NCBI GenBank assembly: GCA_035295665.1
Contig: DATGIQ010000555.1
Coordinates: forward strand, 1-11,289
Length of the DNA stretch: 11,289 nucleotides
Reading direction: 5' to 3'
DNA from: DATGIQ01 sp035295665
GTDB lineage: Bacteria > Planctomycetota > Planctomycetia > Gemmatales > Gemmataceae
In this document: one piece after another, positions 1 through 5,972 of the stretch
Numbering within the stretch: position 1 is the stretch's first letter
Layout of the letters: every line of letters begins with the position of its first letter
Translations under genes and position numbers: made by a program
The notes under the pieces: model-generated
What the model was told of the DNA's origin: nothing
The model's database searches: none
What the model saw: only the letters and a program-made list of their open reading frames with translations

Positions 1-323
1 GTCACCAGCATGGTAACTCCCAGATGGCGCAAGCCATCGAGGACATTGCGCATGTCGGTTTCCGACTTGGCAGGATTGACGCGCGCAGTCCCCAAAATGG
101 AGCCGCCCCGCAGCTGGATCTGGCTGACTTCCTTGATGCTCAGAATGCGGTGGTGCCCCGTATCCCCCTCGACCAGCCACTGGAAGCCATCGCAAAGGCC
201 GATCACTTCCATGCCGTGATTGACCGCTTCAATGGTGACGGAGCTGATGACGCCATTGATTCCTGGTGCGGGGCCACCGCCGACCAGGAGAGCCAACCTC
301 CCGCCTCGTATCTCTTGGATCAT
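1..323 (-). CDS. 6-phosphofructokinase, N-terminal part (runs off the left edge)
   Basis: The protein phosphorylates fructose 6-phosphate to fructose 1,6-bisphosphate in glycolysis, in the cytoplasm. Reading the minus strand from an ATG at 323-321 gives 107 uninterrupted codons up to the window edge. Visible motifs are the nucleotide- or pyrophosphate-binding turn GGGPAPGIN (residues 15-23) and RGGSILGTAR (72-81), which aligns with RGGTFLGSAR of E. coli PfkA, so Arg81 corresponds to the phosphate-donor-contacting Arg72. A Shine-Dalgarno-like GAGGTG (minus strand, 333-328) lies 4 nt before the ATG and supports this start. The GGDGS-type motif that separates ATP-dependent from pyrophosphate-dependent enzymes lies outside the window, so the phosphate donor is unknown. 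The gene follows the ABC transporter gene on the same strand after 291 bp, probably as a separate transcription unit. The family call is strong; the subtype is open. Confidence 0.88.
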   Translation of the reverse strand, partial: MIQEIRGGRLALLVGGGPAPGINGVISSVTIEAVNHGMEVIGLCDGFQWLVEGDTGHHRILSIKEVSQIQLRGGSILGTARVNPAKSETDMRNVLDGLRHLGVTMLV

Positions 324-614
324 GCCACACCTCACGTGCATCACCGGGCAGCCGGAGAGTTTCCATGCACCGGACCGATCACGACTCCTTCAGGAGGACG
401 TTTGCACAACACCGCGGCCCGCGCCGTGGAGTGCGTGCCGTGGTTATTCCTTCGCTAAAGAGATGTTATTGGTCTGAGCAGAATCTGGCACGAGAGAGCA
501 GCGCTGGAAATTGCGCAAGCCCCTTCCCGAGGTCTCTTTGCTGCCGAATCACGGGCACTGGTTCTTCGCGTTACCAAACCCGGAGTTTGGGAATGACCTT
601 GGTTGATCGCGCCA
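324..614. other. Intergenic spacer between ABC transporter and phosphofructokinase genes
   Basis: The spacer is 291 bp and I see no convincing gene in it. Open frames on the plus strand here continue antisense into the phosphofructokinase gene and show no recognisable domain. The only structure I can support is the palindrome at 570-594. A promoter for the phosphofructokinase gene should lie here on the minus strand, but I see no clear -35/-10 pair. Confidence 0.6.
570..594. repeat. REP-like palindrome (CCAAAC-CCGGA-GTTTGG core)
   Basis: A perfect 6-bp inverted repeat, CCAAAC and GTTTGG (574-579 and 585-590), flanks a 5-nt CCGGA loop. The flanks GTTA and GAAT extend the symmetry imperfectly toward the general form GTTCCCAAAC...GTTTGGGAAC. 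Palindromes of this form resemble dispersed REP-type elements of planctomycetes and cyanobacteria; that is from memory and is not tested here. It begins about 20 bp after the ABC transporter stop codon, so it could also stabilise or end that mRNA. No T-run follows it on either strand. Only one copy is visible in the window. Confidence 0.4.
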
Positions 615-2549
615 TTAGCGACCAAACGAGACATGGTTGACCGGAGCGAATTGGGGGACTACCTGCGGCGGAATCGTCAACCACGGTTGCGGCTGAGGCC
701 GTGATGGACTCGGTTTCCCATTTTCCTTCACCCCTTGCTCGGCGGACCGCACCAGCTCCGCAAAGACGCCGCCGCGCAGGAGCAATTCATCGAACGTTCC
801 TGTTTCAACGATGCGACCGCTGTCGAAGACGAAAATGCGGTCCGCATCGCGCAACGTCGACAGGCGATGCGCCACCAAGATGGTCGTGCGATCCGTATTG
901 GTCAGCCCCAGTTGGCGTTGGACATGGCGTTCGCTGATGTTGTCCAAGGCCGAGGTCGCTTCATCCAGGATCAGGACCGGCGGCTGTTTCAGGAGGATGC
1001 GGGCCAAGGCAAGGCGCTGCCGTTGTCCGCCGGAAAGGTTTTGTCCCCGTTCATTCACCAGGGTCTCGTAGGCGTCCGGCATCAACAGGATTTCATCATG
1101 AAGATGGGCCGCCTGGGCAGCCCGGCGGATGCTCTCGGGGGAGGGATTGTCCGTACCGTAGGCAATGTTTTCCGCGATGGTGCCGGCGAAGACGAACGGA
1201 GATTGTCCCACGTAACCGATGAGCCGGCCCAAGTCCTCGCGGCTCACGGCCTCCAGCGGCGCACCGCCGAAGCGAATCGTTCCGCCGCAGGGATGGGTCA
1301 AGCGCAGGAGCACCTTCAGCAAGGTGGATTTGCCTGATCCGGAGCGGCCGGCCAAGCCGATGGTTTCCCCATGCCGGATGGACAGCGCGATGCCGTCCAG
1401 GGCGCGAACCGGTTTGCCGTCGTTGGCGGCATATTCGACTTGCAAATTCTCCGCCACCAGGATCGGACGCCCCGGTTGGAGTTTCGGTTGCTGCTGGGCG
1501 ACCGTGTGAAACGACTGGTCCACCGGCTCGGCCAACAAGTTGAGCAGGTCGCCGACACGGAGACTGTTCTCATGCCCTTCGTCGAGAATGCGGTGCACTT
1601 CGCTCAAGGGCGTCATGACACTGACGAACAGAATCGAAAACGTCAGCACATCCCCAAGAGTGATAATCCCGGCGATCGCACAATAGGTTGCGCCGGCGAG
1701 AACGAGGATGTGGAAGAAGCCTTCATTGAGCGCCTTGGCACAGCCGAAGCAAGACATTGTAAAAAGATGGTAGACCTCTTTGATGCGGTGCTTTTCTGTT
1801 GCTCGGGCCAGGCGGCGGATCTCCAACGGGTGGGTGTTGGCAGCGCGCACATATTCCAGGCCGCTCAATTGTTCGACGACCGCGCCATCGATTGCCTCAT
1901 GACTCCGTAAGAGCTTCAGGCGGACCCCTTTTTGGGAAAGCAATTGCCGAAATGTCAGAAAGACAGCCGTCGGAATCACGCCGGCCATGATGAGGCCGAG
2001 CACCGGCTGCTTCATCGTGGCCGCGGCCAAAGCGAACAGACCCGTGAGCAGCGCGGGAATGAAATCGAGAAACAGCAGACGCAAGAACCGAACCAACCCT
2101 TCCACGCTGCGGTAAATTCGGCCGTGCAAGGCACCGACCTTGGTCTTCGATAACGTGGCCAAATCTACCTTCATCATGTGGGCCATGAGCTTGACGCTCA
2201 TGTGCCGGTTAATCGAAGCACACGCATTGTCCACCAGGTAACGCCGTAGCACATTCAATCCTTCGCGCAGCAGGTACGCCAAGCCGATCAAGCTCAGGAA
2301 CCAAGCCGCCAAGCGATAGAGATCGTTGTGGGTGCTCCCCTGCTCCGTCCCTATCTTGACCTCATCCACCAGCTTGCCCAACAACAGCGGCACGCTGGTG
2401 TTGCAGAGGCTGATCAGGGCCATGATAAAAGCGGCGGCGCCCAGTGCACCTTTGCGCCGCCCTGGAACGAGACGCCAAACCTGCCGCGCACGCTTGATCA
2501 TTAAGCGAAGTTCCGACCCCAATCCCTTCAGCCGCCGTTTCGACATCAT
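615..2549 (-). CDS. ABC transporter, fused permease and ATP-binding protein (exporter type)
   Basis: This is a half-size ABC exporter of the MsbA/LmrA type that would work as a homodimer or heterodimer in the inner membrane; the substrate cannot be read from the sequence. Numbering from the GTG at 2555, the N-terminal half (about residues 35-320) has some six hydrophobic segments (about 38-60, 81-97, 160-180, 184-202, 276-298, 300-316). The ATPase half (about 365-605) is complete: Walker A GRSGSGKST (403-411), Q-loop Gln451, signature LSGGQ (507-511), Walker B VLILDE ending at Glu532, H-loop His563. A Pro/Gln-rich tail of about 40 residues follows. I chose the ATG at 2549; the GTG at 2555 or the ATG at 2546 are also possible because no strong ribosome site distinguishes them. 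All catalytic motifs are intact, so the protein should be functional. Confidence 0.93.
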   Translation of the reverse strand: MMSKRRLKGLGSELRLMIKRARQVWRLVPGRRKGALGAAAFIMALISLCNTSVPLLLGKLVDEVKIGTEQGSTHNDLYRLAAWFLSLIGLAYLLREGLNVLRRYLVDNACASINRHMSVKLMAHMMKVDLATLSKTKVGALHGRIYRSVEGLVRFLRLLFLDFIPALLTGLFALAAATMKQPVLGLIMAGVIPTAVFLTFRQLLSQKGVRLKLLRSHEAIDGAVVEQLSGLEYVRAANTHPLEIRRLARATEKHRIKEVYHLFTMSCFGCAKALNEGFFHILVLAGATYCAIAGIITLGDVLTFSILFVSVMTPLSEVHRILDEGHENSLRVGDLLNLLAEPVDQSFHTVAQQQPKLQPGRPILVAENLQVEYAANDGKPVRALDGIALSIRHGETIGLAGRSGSGKSTLLKVLLRLTHPCGGTIRFGGAPLEAVSREDLGRLIGYVGQSPFVFAGTIAENIAYGTDNPSPESIRRAAQAAHLHDEILLMPDAYETLVNERGQNLSGGQRQRLALARILLKQPPVLILDEATSALDNISERHVQRQLGLTNTDRTTILVAHRLSTLRDADRIFVFDSGRIVETGTFDELLLRGGVFAELVRSAEQGVKENGKPSPSRPQPQPWLTIPPQVVPQFAPVNHVSFGR

Positions 2550-2555
2550 TTGCAC

Positions 2556-2918
2556 TCGTTGTTGGAAATAGGAGAAACCCAGGTTCCGTTATCCACAGAG
2601 AGGACGAGATAGACACCGGAAAAATCACACGTTTTGTTCGCTCCAGCTAGCAGTACAGCTGAGCTAGAAATCCATACAACAGCAAGCTCGGTGCCAATCT
2701 CGCCTATTCCTTTCGGAAGCGACTTGGCTCGCCCGCAAACCATGCAACGCAAGCCATGTGCCAGACGCCCTACGTTCGAAACAATTGTGTACTTCTGTTC
2801 TGTCCAGTCGCGCGGGTGGTGTGGAAAATATCTCGGTTGGGATCCAGCGTGGGCTTTGCCTCTGGCCTCCGGCAAGATTCAACGCTATGACCTATACGGG
2901 CGCAGGAAGCAAACCGAT
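2556..2918. other. Divergent intergenic region between ABC transporter and mfnB, lower GC
   Basis: About 365 bp separate the two divergent gene starts and should hold both promoters. By eye the GC content is near half, clearly below the flanking genes. I could not fix a convincing -35/-10 pair for either gene. A minus-strand open frame (TTG at 2875, or ATG at 2743, to a TGA at 2548-2546) crosses the region and ends in an ATGA overlap with the ABC start. It has no domain I recognise and mixed third positions, so I do not call it a gene. A plus-strand frame open from 2634 is only an upstream extension of mfnB. Confidence 0.55.
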
Positions 2919-3647
2919 ATGGCCGAACTGCTCGTAAGTGTGCGTTCCCTGCACGAGGCTCAGGCAGCGCTGGTGGGAGGTGCCTCGGTCATCGATGTGA
3001 AGGAGCCTGCGCGCGGTTCGTTGGGTCGGGCGGAGGATGCCACGATCGTGGGAATCCTCCGAGCCATCGGTGGACGCCGGCCGGTGAGTGCTGCCATGGG
3101 CGAGTTCGTAGAAGGATTGCCCTATTTTGCACCGGCAGGGTTACGCTATCTGAAATGGGGCCTTGCCGGCTGCGGCGGGCGGACGGATTGGAGAGCCGCA
3201 TTGGCCAAGACCGTCGCCCACTTGCAGGAAGCCAACTCCGGTTGCCAGACCGTCGCCGTGGCGTATGCCGATTGGCGCCGCGCCGAGGCTCCCCACCCTG
3301 AAGATGTTTGTGCTTTTGCTTGCACCCATCCGTGTGGAGCGTTCCTTCTCGACACCTGGCACAAAGATGGCACGACGCTTCTCGATTGGCTTTCTTCAGA
3401 CGAAGCCAGCCGCCTTTGCCAAACTTGCCGACGGGCCGGGATTCGTGTTGCCTTCGCCGGGTCGCTGGGCCCGAGCCAAATCTGCATCCTGCGTGCGGCG
3501 GACCCCGATTGGTTCGCGGTGCGCGGTGCCGTTTGCCAGGCTGGCCGGCGCGAACAGGCCATCGACCCCGGCGCTGTCGGGCGGCTGGTCCATTTGGTCG
3601 GATCACACGGCCGGCTAATGACGGAAATTGATGAATCGGACGGCTAG
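2919..3647 (+). CDS. mfnB: (5-formylfuran-3-yl)methyl phosphate synthase, MfnB-like
   Basis: MfnB condenses two molecules of glyceraldehyde 3-phosphate into the furan precursor of methanofuran, using a Schiff-base lysine in a TIM-barrel fold. The 242-residue product matches the family's usual size of about 235. Key residues are in place: Asp26 and Lys28 in IDVKEP followed by GSLG (33-36), Lys79 in YLKWGL, Asp145 and Lys149 in LLDTWHKDG, the phosphate-binding AGSLG (180-184), and VRGAVC (201-206). The Lys79-Asp145-Lys149 spacing equals that of Lys85-Asp151-Lys155 in the Methanocaldococcus enzyme. The frame is open upstream to 2634, but the ATG at 2919 has an AGGAAG ribosome site about 9 nt before it and starts exactly where family members begin. 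The gene is transcribed toward mfnE, and their 3' ends overlap by 33 bp. The function in a bacterium would be synthesis of a methanofuran-like C1 carrier. Confidence 0.88.
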   Translation: MAELLVSVRSLHEAQAALVGGASVIDVKEPARGSLGRAEDATIVGILRAIGGRRPVSAAMGEFVEGLPYFAPAGLRYLKWGLAGCGGRTDWRAALAKTVAHLQEANSGCQTVAVAYADWRRAEAPHPEDVCAFACTHPCGAFLLDTWHKDGTTLLDWLSSDEASRLCQTCRRAGIRVAFAGSLGPSQICILRAADPDWFAVRGAVCQAGRREQAIDPGAVGRLVHLVGSHGRLMTEIDESDG

Positions 3648-4196
3648 TCCCGCTCCGACAGCTTCTGGGAAGTGGTTATCTACCAAGCCCCATTTCGCAG
3701 CCTCCGTCCAGGCGATGCCTAGCGGGAGCGAAACCGACTTGAGGAGGATCAATTCACGGGCTCCGGCCAATCGAGCGGCACGGGCGGCGAAGGAATCGCT
3801 GGTCACTGCCCAGGAATGCGGCAGGCATCCCGGCTGCCCTTCATCGGCTTGCGCGAAGGTATACGGATCGAGAATCGGAATCGTTCCCTGGAACCGATCG
3901 CCGCCGGGTCGCACGTGCGGAAGGACGATGGCCCCCGGCAGGAGCGAAGCCAGAAAGCGTGCGTTGAGAGCCAGGGCCCCAAGGGCTAGCCAATGGGCCC
4001 GTTCTTCGCCCAGCCCATGCAGCCGATCGTACTGCCGAACCACATCCGTGGCCGGGCCGCCGCCGGGAACCAGGAGGATGGCGCCGGTTCCCTCTTCCGC
4101 CAACCATTTCAGGAGCCGCGGACCCAGGTCCGGCAGATCAAACAAGCTGCCACCGACCTTGACCACGGCGGCTGGCCAACGCCTCTCATGGTCCAT
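3615..4196 (-). CDS. mfnE: Amino acid kinase family protein, MfnE-like aminomethylfuran-phosphate kinase
   Basis: The 193-residue product has the amino-acid-kinase fold signatures: VKVGGSL (12-18), the nucleotide-binding PGGGPATD (44-51), SWAVTSDSFAARAA (128-141) and LLKS (151-154), then LVDNHFP (171-177). In Methanocaldococcus the related MfnE uses ATP to turn 5-(aminomethyl)-3-furanmethanol phosphate into the diphosphate. I assign that role here because mfnF lies directly upstream and mfnB converges from the other side; sequence alone would give only the kinase superfamily. The frame is open to 4244, but the ATG at 4196 lies just before the conserved kinase start. It overlaps the end of mfnF by 11 bp, so translation is probably coupled; a GGAG lies about 10 nt before the ATG. 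The last 33 bp are antisense to the end of mfnB. The product is shorter than typical amino acid kinases of 230-260 residues, as is common in this subgroup. Confidence 0.78.
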   Translation of the reverse strand: MDHERRWPAAVVKVGGSLFDLPDLGPRLLKWLAEEGTGAILLVPGGGPATDVVRQYDRLHGLGEERAHWLALGALALNARFLASLLPGAIVLPHVRPGGDRFQGTIPILDPYTFAQADEGQPGCLPHSWAVTSDSFAARAARLAGARELILLKSVSLPLGIAWTEAAKWGLVDNHFPEAVGAGLAVRFINFRH

Positions 4197-5187
4197 CGTC
4201 GCTCTGCTCCGTCGCCAAGATGGCCAGGGCATAGGCACAGGCACACTGTGAAATCATCGGCCCAAGATTCTGCGCCAGCGAATGCCGCCGTGGTGAATCA
4301 GACCAACCTGCAAGCAGTTTGTCGGCCAGGAATTCGCCGGAGCCGGCCGTCACCACCACGAGGGGAGGAGCAGGAAGCAGGGCGGATACGGCAGTGATAG
4401 CCCGCCGTAGGAGGCGAAGCTGGCGGTGGTGGATGCGCAAGGCCAATCCCTGGATTTCCGCCTCGGGGAGGGTGTCCCGATCGGCGCAAACCATGCGGGC
4501 CATCCGGGCCAACGCGGCGGCCCGTGTGGCGGGGCGGCCATCGGCCGTGTCGCAATCGGAGTGATTCTCCGGCATGTCGCCCAGGATCAGATAAACGTCC
4601 AGGCTGGTTGCGAAGAACTCGGCGGCGCCGCTCGGGCCGAGCAGCGCGCAGACCGGCGTCCGGCGAACACCGGTGTAGACCAGCTCGCGGTGCCGCAGCC
4701 GCTCCGGATCCACTCGTCCGCGCGGGATCGGCTGGCCATCGAACAACGGCACCAGATCGGTTGTCGTTGAGCCGATGTCGAGGACGAGCGCCGGTCCTTC
4801 GGGTACCCACCGGCCGGCAAGCGTGGCCAGGGCGAGCCAATTGGCAGCCGCGACGGCCAACGGCTCGGCGCGAGCACCGTCTCCGTCCACGAAACGGCCA
4901 TCGTTACGCCAGATGGACACCGCATGGCGGCCGGCCACCGTCTCCAGGGCGGCAAGGATGGCTTCCATTCCCTGGCGCTTGCTCGCAAAACAATCGCACA
5001 GCTCGCCGGTCATCGTGATGGCCAAGCGATCGTAAGGGGGGAACTCGCGGATCAATTGCGCCAGCGCCGCGGAGAGGCCATCGGGATTTTTCCAGAGGGC
5101 AAACGGTCGAAGCGAGGCTGCGCCGGCGGAGTGGGCCGCCTTCAGGTTCGCGCCTCCGATATCCAGACCGAGCACGGCACGCGCCAT
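4186..5187 (-). CDS. mfnF: H4MPT-linked C1 transfer pathway protein (COG1548/TIGR03123), MfnF-like
   Basis: In methanogens MfnF joins aminomethylfuran diphosphate to gamma-glutamyltyramine, forming the methanofuran core. The 333-residue product has an actin/Hsp70-like (ASKHA) layout: LGLDIGGANLKAA near residues 6-18, MTGELCDCFASKRQG from about 59, LDIGSTTTDLVPL (136-148), VYTGVRRTPV (about 170-179), and a TADG (214-217) with RMARM shortly after. These are the family's hallmarks. Two in-frame ATGs compete: 5187 has GGAAGG six nt upstream, whereas the one at 5193 has that motif directly touching it, so I chose 5187; the frame is open further to 5256. It follows the DUF3568 lipoprotein gene after 70 bp and overlaps mfnE by 11 bp, which suggests one operon. 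The same family was earlier called hydantoinase-like or sugar-kinase-like; that naming is superseded by the biochemical work in Methanocaldococcus. Confidence 0.85.
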   Translation of the reverse strand: MARAVLGLDIGGANLKAAHSAGAASLRPFALWKNPDGLSAALAQLIREFPPYDRLAITMTGELCDCFASKRQGMEAILAALETVAGRHAVSIWRNDGRFVDGDGARAEPLAVAAANWLALATLAGRWVPEGPALVLDIGSTTTDLVPLFDGQPIPRGRVDPERLRHRELVYTGVRRTPVCALLGPSGAAEFFATSLDVYLILGDMPENHSDCDTADGRPATRAAALARMARMVCADRDTLPEAEIQGLALRIHHRQLRLLRRAITAVSALLPAPPLVVVTAGSGEFLADKLLAGWSDSPRRHSLAQNLGPMISQCACAYALAILATEQSDDGP

Positions 5188-5228
5188 GGCCATCCTTCCA
5201 CCGGGGATCTGGCAACCGCCGTGTGATG

Positions 5229-5248
5229 CCAACCCGGCTCCGGGCTGG
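5229..5248 (-). terminator. GC-rich hairpin between the DUF3568 gene and mfnF
   Basis: On the minus strand CCAGCCC pairs with GGGTTGG (one G-U pair) around a 6-nt GGAGCC centre that can itself pair partly. It lies 9 bp after the lipoprotein stop codon and 41 bp before the mfnF start. No T-run follows, so it is not a classical intrinsic terminator. It could be a partial terminator or an mRNA-end stabiliser that lets the two genes be expressed at different levels. Confidence 0.35.
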
Positions 5249-5257
5249 TGTCCCATC

Positions 5258-5845
5258 TCACTTTGACGTTTGGGCGGGAGTTGGGACCGGTTCCGGCGGC
5301 AATAAAGGCGGCGGCGCCGTTTCGATCAACGGCTTTGTCTGCGGAGCAGGCACGGCCCCCGTTTGGATGACTCCCATGGTTGCCGCGGGTGGCGACGCGG
5401 CTGGCCCGGGCGAAGGGGGTAAATGCATTCCCACTTGATCCAGGATGCGATCGCTCACCGGTCGATCCCCAAACGTGGCGATCCGTACACACACCCGACA
5501 GATCTGACCTTCGGCCGGGATCGGGCTTGCCTCGGTCTGCATGGTGAGCCGCACGCGCTCGCCGTCGGTGGTCCGGCTTTCGATGAACCCTTCGGTGCCC
5601 TTGCGTTCTTCTTTCACGATCGGCATGCCGAGTTCGGCCAGGGCGGCATGCACGGCGGCCCAGGTATCGTCGCAACTGGCGTTGTAGGTATCGCAGAGCT
5701 TGCCCTTGAAGTAGGCATACCCCGCCACCGCTCCGCCCGCAACCCCAGCAGTCGCCAGCAGGCAGCCGCTGTTTGTCAAGACGAACACAAGCAGCACCAG
5801 CTGGACCGCGTGCCTATATCTTATCCTCTGGGAATGGCGTGGCAT
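5258..5845 (-). CDS. DUF3568-family lipoprotein
   Basis: The 195-residue product begins with a basic N-region (residues 1-12) and a hydrophobic core (13-24), then NSGC with Cys28 as the likely lipidation site. The -3 residue is Asn, which makes the lipobox imperfect. A glycine/alanine-rich hydrophobic stretch (31-45) follows. Residues about 45-125 match DUF3568: YFKGKL, then a segment with DDTWAAVHAALAELGMP, then ESRTTDGERVRLTMQ. The last 50 residues are Pro/Ala-rich and look disordered. DUF3568 has no known function; members are usually small envelope lipoproteins. The frame is open to 5953, but the ATG at 5845 has a strong GGAGGA ribosome site 6 nt upstream. The gene lies directly upstream of mfnF and mfnE on the same strand. 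Whether that is functional or accidental is unknown. Confidence 0.85.
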   Translation of the reverse strand: MPRHSQRIRYRHAVQLVLLVFVLTNSGCLLATAGVAGGAVAGYAYFKGKLCDTYNASCDDTWAAVHAALAELGMPIVKEERKGTEGFIESRTTDGERVRLTMQTEASPIPAEGQICRVCVRIATFGDRPVSDRILDQVGMHLPPSPGPAASPPAATMGVIQTGAVPAPQTKPLIETAPPPLLPPEPVPTPAQTSK

Positions 5846-5972
5846 CGTGCTCTCCTCCGTGTCCCGTGGACCGAGCAGTCTAGCGATTCGGCGTCCCCAA
5901 GCAAGAGCAGTATCGAGGGGGCGGGGGATTGGGCAAGTTGAGTAATGGACCACGAACGATTGAAATGAGCTT
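5846..5972. promoter_or_regulatory. Divergent promoter region for the DUF3568-mfnF-mfnE and hsp70-mnmE units
   Basis: These 127 bp separate two divergent gene starts. On the plus strand TTGAGT (5938-5943) and TGAAAT (5961-5966) have a 17-nt spacer and match four of six consensus bases each. Transcription would then start at or next to the hsp70 ATG at 5973. On the minus strand there are two weaker pairs with 16-nt spacers: TTGCCC (5936-5931) with GATACT (5914-5909), and TTGCTT (5904-5899) with TAGACT (5882-5877). Planctomycete promoters are poorly defined, so these are candidates only. Confidence 0.35.

Noticed and set aside
24..640. Plus-strand open frames near the left end
   Set aside because: The first part is antisense to the phosphofructokinase N-terminus, and the remainder is low-information spacer without domains or a ribosome site.
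735..1910. Two long plus-strand open frames (735-1337 and 1371-1910)
   Set aside because: Both are antisense to the ABC transporter, whose Walker A, signature, Walker B and H-loop motifs fix the real frame.
2634..2918. N-terminal extension of mfnB by 95 codons
   Set aside because: The extension has no similarity to the family, is lower in GC, and the ATG at 2919 has its own ribosome site and gives the family's usual length.
2989..3606. Minus-strand Arg-rich open frame of 205 codons
   Set aside because: It is antisense to mfnB, has an Arg/Gly/Pro-rich composition typical of shadow frames, and no domain.
4197..4244. Upstream start for mfnE at 4244
   Set aside because: It would add 16 Pro/Arg-rich residues and enlarge the overlap with mfnF; the kinase fold begins right after the ATG at 4196.
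5846..5953. Upstream start for the DUF3568 lipoprotein at 5953
   Set aside because: It would put about 36 residues before the signal peptide and ignore the strong GGAGGA site in front of 5845.
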